Below, piece after piece: positions 9,345-17,700 of a DNA stretch of 17,793 nucleotides (its first letter is position 1; the number at the start of each line of letters is the position of its first letter). The stretch comes from Rhizobiaceae bacterium (GTDB lineage Bacteria > Pseudomonadota > Alphaproteobacteria > Rhizobiales > Rhizobiaceae), in contig JAJFMR010000040.1 in NCBI GenBank assembly GCA_020696915.1, positions 1 to 17,793 on the forward strand, given 5' to 3'. A program made the position numbers and the translations under genes. The notes below the pieces were generated by a model that saw only the letters and a program-made list of their open reading frames with translations, did not search any database and was not told where the DNA came from.

Positions 9345-11833
9345 TCGGCGGCAGCACGCATGCCGGTCGGGCCAGTCGGGAATACGCAGATCACCGTGGT
9401 GCCCCGACCGCTGGCCGATTCGATGCGCACGCTGCCCCCGTGCAGCTCGACGAAACTCTTGACGATCGACAGGCCCAGTCCGGCGCCGCGCCGGCGGCCG
9501 CCGTTGCCGCGCGGCTCAAAGCGCCGGAACACGGCATCCAGCACTTCAGGCGACATGCCGGGACCATTGTCATGCACCGAGAATTCGACGCCGGCCTCGG
9601 TCCGGCGACAGCCGAGCGTGATCGTACTTCCGTCCGGCGCATAGTTAACTGCGTTGGTCAGCAGATTGTAGAGAATCTGGCGAATACGAGTCTCGTCGCC
9701 GTGGAACGAGGAAGGGGCCGATGCCGTGTCGACGGCCAGGGAAATCGAATGCTCGGCGAGGCGGTCGGCGATCAACTCCGCCGCGCCGGCGATCGTGCGT
9801 CTGACCTGAACCTCTGCAATGTCCAGCTCCATGATGCCGGCATCGACTGTTGCGAGGTCGAGAATGTCGTTGACGATGGTCAACAGGACGGACGAGGACG
9901 AACCGATATGTTCGACGTATTCACGCTGCCTTTGACTGAGCGGACCGGTGGCCGGCAGCGACAGGAGTTCGGTGAAGCCGATGATGTTGGTCAGCGGCGA
10001 GCGCAGCTCATAGGATACGTGCTGAACGAAATCGTTCTTGAGCTGGTCGGCCTTTTCCAGCGCTTCGTTGGTCTGCTTGAGCGCCCGCTCTATGTTGACG
10101 CTGTCGGTCACGTCCACGAAAGTGATCATGACCTGGCCGTTCGGCAGGTGAACGAGAGAGTACCGAAGCACGGTGCCGTTCACCAGTTCCGCCAGGCCCT
10201 GGCGACCGCGTCTTTCCTCGTCGAAGCCGGTGACGGAGGCGACGAAGCCCGGCCAGGGGTTGTCCTTTGCCAGGCTGTCGCAGCGCGCCCTGATATCCGT
10301 GATGTGAACCTTCTGGGCGACCAGGTCTTCGGCAAATCCCCACAGCGTGTTGAAGGCGGGATTGGACAGGCGGATGCGGCCGTCGGGCCCGAAGACGGCG
10401 ACCCCTTCCGCCAGATTGTCGAGCGTTTCCCCCTGCACGCGCACCGCTGTGGCGTAGCGGCTTTCGAGATTCATCTTTTCCGTCAGGTTCTCGAAGATCC
10501 AGGTAACGCCGCCGTTCGGTTGCGGATTGGCGACGACCCGGATCGTGCGTCCGTCCGGCAGATGCCACCAGTGGATCTGGGACTCCACGGCCCGGTATGC
10601 CGAGAGCAGACTTTCCTTCCAGCGTCGCCATTCGGGCTGTTCGGCGATCTTTCCCTCGCTGCGCAGCCGGTCGATCAGAAGCGCGTTGTCGGGGGCGCTG
10701 GCCAGGAAGGCCTGGTCGAGATCCCACAGCTTCAGGAACGCCTGGTTGAAGAAGCGCAGCTTTTGCTCGCCGTCGCAAATGGCCACGGCCGTGGTCAGCT
10801 GGTCGAGCGTGTCGGCATGGCTGCGGATCGTGCGTTCGTGCTCGGCACGGATGGCTTCGATCTCGCTGTTGTCCACCGCGATCCCAGCCGAGCCTTCCCC
10901 ACCGGCGAAATCGAAGACCGACAGGACGTGGCGATCGCCTTCTATCACAGTCGAAAGCGCCTGCTGAAATACCGGTTTGGACAGATGGTGCCTGCCGATC
11001 GCCTCGCGGGCCTGGGTCCCCAGCAATTCCCTGCCGTCGCTGATCACCGCGTCGGGCCCGGCAGCCTCGACCGAACGTGCATAGGCGCGGTTGACCCATT
11101 TGAGGCTGCCATCGGAACGGCGGAGCCAGAACGGCATGTCGAGTGCATCGATCAGCCCGAGAATGTTCTCCTGATCGGCGGCGAGCCGCTGGTTTTCGAG
11201 CTTCAGCCGCGCCTGCAGGCGTTGCGCCTCGGACAGGGAAAGGAAGCGCACGACGACATGAGCGGCGCTCTTGCGGCCCTGCACCTCGAGTGGAGCACCG
11301 TTCTGCGCCTCGATGACGAGATCGAAAGCCACGCCCTTGTCTCGCAATGCCGAAATTGCATGCTCCAGGGCAGCAGCGGAACGCGGCATCAGCCAGCGTC
11401 CGAAGGCCAGGAAGGCCGCACGGTCGTCTGGTGCGCCGCTCTCCATCGGCAGGGCTCCGATAAGCTCGGGCTTCCTCCGGCTGCTGGTCCACACCAGGAC
11501 ACGCTGATCACGCATGTTGAGCAGCGCGTCGGATCGCTGCAGCGCCGCACTGAGATCGGCGACCCGGCCGCGCAGCTCCAGATTCTCGGCCGCCGTGCGT
11601 GTCCGCTCGCGGATGAGGAAGATTGCCGAGAGCAGGGCCGCGCCCATGACGCCGGCAAAGCTCGCAAGCTGGATGACGTCGACCGCGTTCAGCGAGGCTC
11701 CCGGTGCTTCGACGCCGTCCTGGGCTGCCGCAAGCTGCACGAAAAGGCAAAGCAGAGCGGGACCGGCGAGAAAAGAGCCCGTCGAAAGGGACGGCCGGCG
11801 CACAACCTGCCTGACCGCGCCGCTCCCGGCCAT
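9341..11833 (-). CDS. divL: DivL-like PAS sensor pseudo-histidine kinase with Tyr in place of the phospho-acceptor His (830 aa)
   Basis: Membrane-anchored sensor kinase homologue. A hydrophobic or signal segment (about 22-38) and a membrane helix (about 52-74) are followed by several PAS-like domains (about 90-200, 222-320, 340-450, 465-580) and then the HisKA and HATPase_c domains. The ATPase looks complete: N-box NLLTNAVNYAP (723-733), G1 DNGPG (755-759), G2 GAGLGLS (783-789). The H-box reads FVQHVS-Y608-ELRSPL; the codon is TAT at 10010-10012, where ordinary kinases have SHELRTPL. Tyr at this site is the hallmark of Caulobacter DivL (Y550), which binds DivK~P and controls the CckA-CtrA cell-cycle pathway. 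A longer frame begins with GTG 11986, but ATG 11833 has GAGGGG 6 nt upstream, and a promoter-like site overlaps 11986. The stop overlaps the TsaE/AmgK ATG. The DivL assignment rests on the Tyr, the architecture and the order, not on a search. Confidence 0.82.
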   Translation of the reverse strand: MAGSGAVRQVVRRPSLSTGSFLAGPALLCLFVQLAAAQDGVEAPGASLNAVDVIQLASFAGVMGAALLSAIFLIRERTRTAAENLELRGRVADLSAALQRSDALLNMRDQRVLVWTSSRRKPELIGALPMESGAPDDRAAFLAFGRWLMPRSAAALEHAISALRDKGVAFDLVIEAQNGAPLEVQGRKSAAHVVVRFLSLSEAQRLQARLKLENQRLAADQENILGLIDALDMPFWLRRSDGSLKWVNRAYARSVEAAGPDAVISDGRELLGTQAREAIGRHHLSKPVFQQALSTVIEGDRHVLSVFDFAGGEGSAGIAVDNSEIEAIRAEHERTIRSHADTLDQLTTAVAICDGEQKLRFFNQAFLKLWDLDQAFLASAPDNALLIDRLRSEGKIAEQPEWRRWKESLLSAYRAVESQIHWWHLPDGRTIRVVANPQPNGGVTWIFENLTEKMNLESRYATAVRVQGETLDNLAEGVAVFGPDGRIRLSNPAFNTLWGFAEDLVAQKVHITDIRARCDSLAKDNPWPGFVASVTGFDEERRGRQGLAELVNGTVLRYSLVHLPNGQVMITFVDVTDSVNIERALKQTNEALEKADQLKNDFVQHVSYELRSPLTNIIGFTELLSLPATGPLSQRQREYVEHIGSSSSVLLTIVNDILDLATVDAGIMELDIAEVQVRRTIAGAAELIADRLAEHSISLAVDTASAPSSFHGDETRIRQILYNLLTNAVNYAPDGSTITLGCRRTEAGVEFSVHDNGPGMSPEVLDAVFRRFEPRGNGGRRRGAGLGLSIVKSFVELHGGSVRIESASGRGTTVICVFPTGPTGMRAAAE

Positions 11834-11839
11834 CACGGA

Positions 11840-11845
11840 CCCCTC
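11840..11845 (-). promoter_or_regulatory. Ribosome binding site that sets the divL start
   Basis: GAGGGG on the minus strand sits 6 nt before ATG 11833. It is much better than anything before GTG 11986, and the 51 residues between the two starts are Arg- and Gly-rich with no domain character. Confidence 0.6.
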
Positions 11846-11959
11846 GTCGCCGCCGGAATCGGCGTTTCCCGCCCGACACGGGTCTTCCCCGGCATGTCTT
11901 GTTCCTCTCCGCCGCCTGAACGCAAGACTGCCTGACACGCTGTTCGCCGGAGTAGCCGG

Positions 11960-11988
11960 AGCATACACCGCGCGAATCAGGCTCACAA
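11960..11988 (-). promoter_or_regulatory. Candidate promoter of the divL-to-trxA operon
   Basis: On the minus strand TTGTGA (11983-11988) and TATGCT (11960-11965) are exactly 17 bp apart, each matching the sigma70 consensus at 4 of 6 positions. Transcription would begin near 11953 with a leader of about 120 nt before the divL ATG. It is the best promoter-like site in the 256-nt gap between ahcY and divL. Confidence 0.35.
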
Positions 11989-12025
11989 TAACCGCTTGCC
12001 GAAACGCCGTGAAGAAGCCGACGGC

Positions 12026-12056
12026 AAAAACAGACGGGGGCAGATGTCAGCTGCCC
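12026..12056 (-). terminator. Weak possible terminator after ahcY
   Basis: About 34 nt past the ahcY stop the minus strand has GGGCAG and CTGCCC (12038-12056) around a 7-nt loop. A TTTTT run follows (12026-12030) after a further 7 nt. The 6-bp stem and the distance to the T-run make it a poor intrinsic terminator, possibly leaky. The rest of the ahcY-divL gap holds only the candidate promoter. Confidence 0.25.
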
Positions 12057-12089
12057 ATCATCAATATATTGTATGATCCTTCGACTTGT

Positions 12090-13490
<1,401 letters not shown>

Positions 13491-13587
13491 GGCAGAACTC
13501 CAGTTTGGTCCAGGCGCCGCGTCCGGGCAGGCCGCGCGCAAAAAGTGCGGGCCTGACTAGCAGATCGCGCTTTTGCCGACAATGGAT

Positions 13588-13603
13588 ATAAAGAAATCTT
13601 TAT
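13588..13603. promoter_or_regulatory. Palindromic operator in the ahcY leader, SahR-like candidate
   Basis: ATAAAGA-AA-TCTTTAT is a perfect 7-bp inverted repeat with a 2-bp spacer, lying 98 nt upstream of the ahcY ATG in an AT-rich island within GC-rich DNA. ArsR-family regulators of the SAM cycle (SahR) are known to bind AT-rich palindromes containing AAAGA/TCTTT near ahcY in Proteobacteria. The assignment to SahR is from memory of the motif. The palindrome itself is directly seen. Confidence 0.55.
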
Positions 13604-13622
13604 CCGTGCATGTGTTCGACGA

Positions 13623-13925
13623 TCACAGTTCCTCGCCGAAGCGTCCGGCAATCAGTTCCTCGATCGCCGACATCACCTGCTCCGCCTCCGGGCCGGAGGC
13701 GGTCACCCGGATCGAGCAGCCGGGACTGGCCGCCAGCATCATCAGTCCCATGATCGAGGTTCCCCCGACACTGGTGCCGTCCTTTTCCACCTCGACGGAA
13801 GCCTGATGTGCGGCCGCGACCTGGACGAATTTCGCCGAGGCCCGCGCGTGCAGCCCACGCTGGTTGACGATCCGGAACTCCCGGATGATCGGCGTTTCGC
13901 GTGTTTTGTCGAAGCTTTCGCTCAT
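13623..13925 (-). CDS. ptsH: HPr-like phosphocarrier protein PtsH (100 aa)
   Basis: Phosphocarrier of the bacterial phosphotransferase relay, accepting phosphate from EI (PtsI or PtsP, not in this window) and passing it to EIIA proteins. The active-site loop is N21-QRGL-H26-ARAS, with H26 the phospho-histidine. The regulatory serine is S57 in TSIMGLMML, equivalent to Ser46 of Gram-positive HPr and the expected target of the nearby HprK. The length of 100 includes about 12 extra N-terminal residues compared with canonical HPr (85-90). The ATG at 13925 overlaps the manX stop as ATGA, which implies coupled translation. No EIIB or EIIC is present, so the role is regulatory rather than sugar uptake, as in other Hyphomicrobiales. 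Confidence 0.96.
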   Translation of the reverse strand: MSESFDKTRETPIIREFRIVNQRGLHARASAKFVQVAAAHQASVEVEKDGTSVGGTSIMGLMMLAASPGCSIRVTASGPEAEQVMSAIEELIAGRFGEEL

Positions 13926-14323
13926 TTGCCTGCCAGGAGACGGCTGGCGACATTGATGTACTTGCGGCCGGCAGCCTGCGCCTCGTCGACGGCGACCCCG
14001 ATGTCGCCGTTCTTGCGGACGCTGGAAAGTTTGATCAGCATGGGCAGGTTCATGCCGGCAATCACCTCGATGCGACCCGTCTCCATCACCGAGATGGCAA
14101 GGTTGGAAGGAGTCCCGCCAAACATGTCGGTGAGCACGACCACGCCGGATCCGTCGTCGACCGTGGCGACTGCATCGACGATGTCGCGCCGGCGCTGCTC
14201 CATGTCGTCATCGGCGCCGATCGCCACGGTCTCGAAGTTGTCTTGGGGGCCGACCACATGCTCGACCGCCTTGCGGAACTCGGCGGCCAACTGACCGTGC
14301 GTCACGAGCACGAGTCCAATCAT
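13922..14323 (-). CDS. manX: Mannose-family PTS EIIA component ManX (133 aa)
   Basis: EIIA-Man domain protein that takes phosphate from HPr. The N-terminus MIGLVLVTHGQLA places the phospho-accepting histidine at H9, and D66-MFGGTPSNLA is the conserved second active-site loop. The length of 133 is that of a single EIIA domain with no fused EIIB. In alphaproteobacteria this protein appears to signal phosphorylation state rather than drive transport, which is inferred here from the absence of permease genes. ATG 14323 is chosen because it gives the exact family start. An in-frame GTG 7 codons upstream (14344) adds MDDESRR and has no better ribosome site. The stop overlaps the ptsH ATG, and the start overlaps the stop of a possible small gene. 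Confidence 0.94.
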   Translation of the reverse strand: MIGLVLVTHGQLAAEFRKAVEHVVGPQDNFETVAIGADDDMEQRRRDIVDAVATVDDGSGVVVLTDMFGGTPSNLAISVMETGRIEVIAGMNLPMLIKLSSVRKNGDIGVAVDEAQAAGRKYINVASRLLAGK

Positions 14324-14526
14324 TCTTCGACTCTCATCGTCCACTCACCGGATAGACGGCCGTCGTGCAATTCCCGGTCCAGGCCCCGGGGGATGGCCGC
14401 ATCCAAGGGTTCGCCCTTCCGGCTGTCCGGCGGCGGGAGCGCTATCTTGTCGACGACGCCGGCATTGACAAGCCGAAAATGCGACCGCTGCGCCCATTTC
14501 TTCGCAGTGCAACATCGAATCGTCAA
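14320..14526 (-). CDS. Candidate small gene of unknown function between hprK and manX (68 aa)
   Basis: I recognise no family. The frame begins at a TTG whose last two bases are part of the hprK stop (TTGA) and ends at a TGA overlapping the manX ATG (ATGA), the same junction style as other genes here. GGTGGGG lies 4 nt before the TTG. My hand count of the 68 codons gives GC of about 65, 50 and 72 percent at positions 1, 2 and 3. This is the ordering seen in genuine genes, and it is stronger in codons 22-64 (third position about 84 percent). The first 21 codons look much less coding and the protein has no membrane segment. It could instead be a chance open frame in a 199-nt spacer, or a remnant. 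Confidence 0.3.
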   Translation of the reverse strand: MTIRCCTAKKWAQRSHFRLVNAGVVDKIALPPPDSRKGEPLDAAIPRGLDRELHDGRLSGEWTMRVEE

Positions 14527-14975
14527 GAATCCCCACCGAATGGCGGTAGCGCGAGCCAGGAGGCGACTACCAGCAGCGCCGCCTGACGGTCGCCCCCGGC
14601 CAGTCTCAGCACAGGAACGCTGCACCCGCCGAGAAGTTCGATCTCGGGTTCCGGGAAGCGTCGAGCATCGCTTTTTTCGACCAGGTCGACGTGGAGATCG
14701 ACCGGCGCCCTCATCTCGTGCCGGATCGGCCGCGGACCCAGGCCGCGAATTTCGATGAGGCCAGCCAGTGCTTGCGGCGCCGTGCAGATCAACCGGCCAT
14801 CATGGCTGGAAAGCAGCAGCTGATCGTCGCCGACCAGGCATCCGAACCGGCCGAGCGCGCGAGCGTGCATGAGGAGCGCCAGCGCCAGCCCAGTCTTCCC
14901 GAGCCCCGACGCTCCGGAAATCAGAACGCCGCGATCGCCGACCACGACGGCGCTGGCATGAATGTTGGTGACCAT
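14523..14975 (-). CDS. hprK: Short HPr kinase/phosphorylase HprK (150 aa)
   Basis: ATP-dependent kinase, and phosphorylase, acting on the regulatory serine of HPr. The P-loop is G21-ASGLG-K27-T28, followed by the acidic D50-D51 pair and the HprK signature IEIRGLG (75-81). At 150 residues it is only the C-terminal catalytic half of the roughly 310-residue Gram-positive enzyme, lacking the N-terminal domain. Short HprK of this kind is normal in Rhizobiales next to chvG, so it is not a truncation. ATG 14975 lies 15 nt after the chvG stop, with GAGGG overlapping the end of chvG. The likely substrate, HPr with S57, is encoded about 600 nt downstream. The arrangement suggests a link between ChvGI envelope signalling and the phosphotransferase branch. 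Confidence 0.92.
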   Translation of the reverse strand: MVTNIHASAVVVGDRGVLISGASGLGKTGLALALLMHARALGRFGCLVGDDQLLLSSHDGRLICTAPQALAGLIEIRGLGPRPIRHEMRAPVDLHVDLVEKSDARRFPEPEIELLGGCSVPVLRLAGGDRQAALLVVASWLALPPFGGDS

Positions 14976-14990
14976 GACTTGCGGTCGCCC

Positions 14991-16775
14991 TCAGCCGTCG
15001 GCCGGCAGGGTGACCGTGAAGCGGGCACCGCGGATCTCGCCCGGCTTGCCGCCGGGAATGTTCTCCGCAGTCAGCGTGCCGCCGTGCGCCTCGACGATCT
15101 GCCGGCTGATCGACAGGCCGAGACCCGAATTCTGCCCGAACGCCTCGCCGGCCGGCCGGTCGGTGTAAAAGCGCTCGAAGATGCGGTCGATGTTGTCGGC
15201 GCGGATGCCCGGGCCGTTGTCGTCGACCGTCAGGATGATTCGCCTGCCGATCCGCGACAGCGAGACGGTGATGCGCCCGGTTTCGTCGGGGATGAACGAC
15301 CGGGCATTCTCGATCAGATTGGTCAGCACCTGTCCGAGCCGCAGGTCGTGGCCGAGCACGAAATAGCCCTTGGCGCCCTGACCGGGCTTTGCCACGTCGA
15401 AGTCGATCTCGACCGGCTTGCGGTGACGTCCCGACTCGCGGGCCGCCGCGACGATGTCGCCGACGAACTTCCTGAGATCGACCCGGCCGGCATCCTCACG
15501 CGCCAGTTCCGCATCGAGCCGGGAGGCATCGGAAATGTCCGTGATCAGGCGGTCGAGGCGCTTCACATCGTGTTGAATGATATCCATCAGCTGGCCGCGC
15601 GACTTCTCGTTTTTCGCCCGCGGCAGCGTCTCGACCGCGCTGCGGAGCGACGTCAACGGGTTCTTGAGTTCGTGCGAAACATCGGCGGCGAAGCTCTCGA
15701 TCGCCTCGATGCGGGCGTAAAGCGCGTTGGTCATGTCGCGAACCGCGACGGAGAGATTGCCGATCTCGTCCTGACGGTCGGAGAAATCGGGGATTTCCTC
15801 GCGGGTCTTGGCGCCGCGGCGAACCCGGACGGCCGCCGCCGCGAGCCGCCGCAACGGTGTCGCGATGGTGGAGGCCAGCAGTATGGACAGGAGCACGTTG
15901 ACCATCGCCGCGACGCCAAAGACCCGCAGGATCGCACGACGCTCGGCGGCCACGATCTTGTCGATGTCGCCGCCCTGGGTGGACAGCATCAGCACGCCGA
16001 GCACGGCGCGAAAGCGCTGGACGGGCACTGCGACCGATACGATCTGCTCGCCCTGCTCGCTGATCCTGACGACGGTCGAGGGTACGCCGGTCAGCGCATT
16101 CATGACCTCGGGATAGACGGCGCCGTTGCCGCCCGGCTGCTCCCGGTAGATGGGCAGGTCGTTGCGCCTGAAAAGGGCCGCGAAGACCTTCTGGATGCGG
16201 TCGAGGAGATCCGGTTCGTCGCCGTCAACCGCCGGCAGATCGTAGCGAAGGATCTGGCCGCGCGAGTAGAGGTGCCGGGAATCGAGGAGGAGATTGGCGT
16301 CCCGGTCGTACACCCGAGCCCTGGTCCTGGTCGGCGAAATCAGCCGCCTGAGCAGGGGCGCCACACGCTCCGGATTGATCGGGAAGTCCAGGCTGTCCAG
16401 CTGGTCCGAACCTGGTCCCAGGCTTTCACCGGCCTGCAGTTCGAGCAGCTTTTCCGGATCGATCGAAATGGAATCGGTCTCGACCGTCGCCGAGGAGGCG
16501 ATGGCACCGGAAATGATCTCGCCTTGCGTCATCAGACTTTCGACGCGCGCTTCGATGAGACCGTCCCGGAACTGGTTCAGGTAGAGGATGCCGATGACCA
16601 GCACGCAGAGCGCGGCAAGATTGAGGAACAGGATGCGGCGAGTCAGGCTCGAGAAGACGTAGTGGCCCAGAAACCGCTGCAGCCGGTCGTTCAGCCGGCC
16701 GAGATAGGAAGGCAGAGCGGCGGCCGGACGTCTTAAGACGGCCGGCACCTTCTTGAGCTCCACTTCCATCACCAT
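14991..16775 (-). CDS. chvG: Sensor histidine kinase ChvG (594 aa)
   Basis: Inner-membrane sensor of the ChvG/ChvI (ExoS/ChvI, BvrS/BvrR) system controlling envelope, exopolysaccharide, acid-response and host-interaction genes. Membrane helix 1 is at about 49-68, a periplasmic sensor domain follows at about 69-282, helix 2 is at about 283-303, then HAMP (about 304-355) and HisKA with phospho-acceptor H368 in SHELKNPLTSL. The ATPase has N-box NLIEN (486-490), G1 D519-NGPG and G2 GLGLS (551-555). The periplasmic part is where ExoR binds in Sinorhizobium. I chose ATG 16775. A TTG 2 codons upstream and a second ATG at 16769 are alternatives, and none has a strong ribosome site. The start is 23 nt after the chvI stop, consistent with cotranscription with its response regulator. 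Confidence 0.96.
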   Translation of the reverse strand: MVMEVELKKVPAVLRRPAAALPSYLGRLNDRLQRFLGHYVFSSLTRRILFLNLAALCVLVIGILYLNQFRDGLIEARVESLMTQGEIISGAIASSATVETDSISIDPEKLLELQAGESLGPGSDQLDSLDFPINPERVAPLLRRLISPTRTRARVYDRDANLLLDSRHLYSRGQILRYDLPAVDGDEPDLLDRIQKVFAALFRRNDLPIYREQPGGNGAVYPEVMNALTGVPSTVVRISEQGEQIVSVAVPVQRFRAVLGVLMLSTQGGDIDKIVAAERRAILRVFGVAAMVNVLLSILLASTIATPLRRLAAAAVRVRRGAKTREEIPDFSDRQDEIGNLSVAVRDMTNALYARIEAIESFAADVSHELKNPLTSLRSAVETLPRAKNEKSRGQLMDIIQHDVKRLDRLITDISDASRLDAELAREDAGRVDLRKFVGDIVAAARESGRHRKPVEIDFDVAKPGQGAKGYFVLGHDLRLGQVLTNLIENARSFIPDETGRITVSLSRIGRRIILTVDDNGPGIRADNIDRIFERFYTDRPAGEAFGQNSGLGLSISRQIVEAHGGTLTAENIPGGKPGEIRGARFTVTLPADG

Positions 16776-16798
16776 GGGCAATACAACCCGGCCAGGAC

Positions 16799-17500
16799 CT
16801 ACGCCTCGCGAAACCGGTAGCCCACTCCATAGAGCGTTTCGATCATCTCGAAATCGTCGTCGACCTGCTTGAACTTCTTGCGCAGGCGCTTGATGTGGCT
16901 GTCGATCGTCCGGTCGTCGACATAGACCTGCTCATCATAGGCGGAATCCATGAGCGCATCACGGCTTTTTACGACACCGGGCCGTTGCGCCAGCGAGTGC
17001 AGGATCAGGAACTCGGTGACGGTCAGCGTCACCGGCTCGCCGCGCCAGGTGCAGGTGTGGCGCTCCTGGTCCATCACCAGCTGGCCGCGCTCCAGCGACT
17101 TCGCCTGAACGCTGGGGGTCTTGGCGGCGGCCTCTCGGGCACTCGCCCGCCTGAGCACCGCTCTCACCCTCTCGACCAGAAGCCGCTGGGAGAACGGCTT
17201 CTTGATGAAATCATCCGCACCCATCTTCAGGCCGAACAGCTCGTCGATTTCGTCATCCTTCGACGTCAGGAAAATAACCGGAAGATCGCTCTTCTGCCGC
17301 ATGCGGCGCAGCAGTTCCATACCGTCCATGCGCGGCATCTTGATGTCGAGAATGGCAAGGTTCGGCGGCCGCGCGGCCAGGCCTTCCAGGGCGGAGGCGC
17401 CGTCCGTGTAAGTCTCGACCCGGTACCCCTCTGCCTCCAGAGCGATCGAAACGGAGGTCAATATATTCCGGTCGTCGTCGACAAGCGCTATAGTCGCCAT
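16799..17500 (-). CDS. chvI: Response regulator ChvI, OmpR/PhoB family (233 aa)
   Basis: DNA-binding partner of ChvG. The receiver domain (1 to about 118) has acidic residues D8-D10, phospho-acceptor D52 in LDIKMPRMDG, T79 and K101. The winged-helix OmpR-type domain (about 135-233) carries the recognition region VDDRTIDSHIKRLRKKF and ends YGVGYRFREA. The start ATG 17500 gives the family N-terminus MATIALVDDDRN, with AAGGAG 9 nt upstream. ATG 17518 (adds MKEPQE, preceded by AAGGGA at 9 nt) is equally possible, while the ATG at 17584 would add 28 unconserved residues and overlap the probable promoter. It is the first gene of the minus-strand cluster and likely autoregulated through repeats in its upstream region. 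Confidence 0.97.
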   Translation of the reverse strand: MATIALVDDDRNILTSVSIALEAEGYRVETYTDGASALEGLAARPPNLAILDIKMPRMDGMELLRRMRQKSDLPVIFLTSKDDEIDELFGLKMGADDFIKKPFSQRLLVERVRAVLRRASAREAAAKTPSVQAKSLERGQLVMDQERHTCTWRGEPVTLTVTEFLILHSLAQRPGVVKSRDALMDSAYDEQVYVDDRTIDSHIKRLRKKFKQVDDDFEMIETLYGVGYRFREA

Positions 17501-17559
17501 CTCCTGCGGCTCCTTCATGAGCGTATGTCCCTTGCTGCTGCGGAGGCGGCAGTTGCGGG

Positions 17560-17577
17560 ACAAATTAGGTACAAATT
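17560..17577. promoter_or_regulatory. Direct repeat upstream of chvI, candidate OmpR-type binding site
   Basis: ACAAATT occurs at 17560-17566 and again at 17571-17577, 11 bp apart, or one helical turn. This is the layout OmpR/PhoB-family regulators use for tandem binding. It overlaps the putative -10 region and start site of chvI and could be an autoregulatory ChvI site. The link to ChvI is inference. Confidence 0.35.
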
Positions 17578-17603
17578 GTGGCATATAAATCGGTCCGAGT
17601 CAC
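17575..17603 (-). promoter_or_regulatory. Candidate chvI promoter
   Basis: The minus strand shows GTGACT (17598-17603) and CACAAT (17575-17580) with a 17-bp spacer, each matching the sigma70 consensus at 4 of 6 positions. It would give a leader of roughly 50-70 nt. It is the best match I found in this gap, but other spacings are possible. Confidence 0.3.
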
Positions 17604-17659
17604 ACCGCGCTGCTCCGAGACGCATGCGACCGGCGTTGCTGGCGCGCTCCTTCCCGCTT

Positions 17660-17674
17660 CTTTCAGACTGAAAG
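17660..17674. promoter_or_regulatory. Perfect 15-bp palindrome CTTTCAG-A-CTGAAAG
   Basis: A perfect 7-bp inverted repeat around a single central base lies midway in the noncoding region between chvI and the window's right edge. No T-run follows on either strand, so it looks like a protein-binding site or a small hairpin rather than a terminator. The binding factor is unknown. Confidence 0.4.
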
Positions 17675-17700
17675 CATAGGGGCCGAGGCCGCACACGGTA

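Noticed and set aside
10019..10021. H605, three residues before Y608, as the real phospho-acceptor
   Set aside because: Alignment with the standard SHELRTPL box puts Y608 at the acceptor position. H605 falls where Asn is usual.
9440..11935. 831-codon open frame on the plus strand opposite divL
   Set aside because: It is the antisense shadow of a domain-rich gene in GC-rich DNA. Its translation shows no recognisable domain and mirrors codon bias of the minus-strand gene.
11834..11986. GTG start adding 51 residues to the DivL-like protein
   Set aside because: The extension is Arg/Gly-rich, its start coincides with promoter-like boxes, and ATG 11833 has a far better ribosome site.
13491..13622. 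SAH or SAM riboswitch in the ahcY leader
   Set aside because: I could not recognise the conserved core or a matching pseudoknot by eye. The palindrome explains the leader better. A covariance-model search would settle it.
14523..14975. HprK as a truncated pseudogene
   Set aside because: The short form with only the catalytic domain is the usual one in Rhizobiales, and the P-loop and signature are intact.
14691..16736. 681-codon plus-strand open frame opposite chvG and hprK
   Set aside because: Antisense shadow. The minus strand has complete ChvG and HprK motifs throughout.
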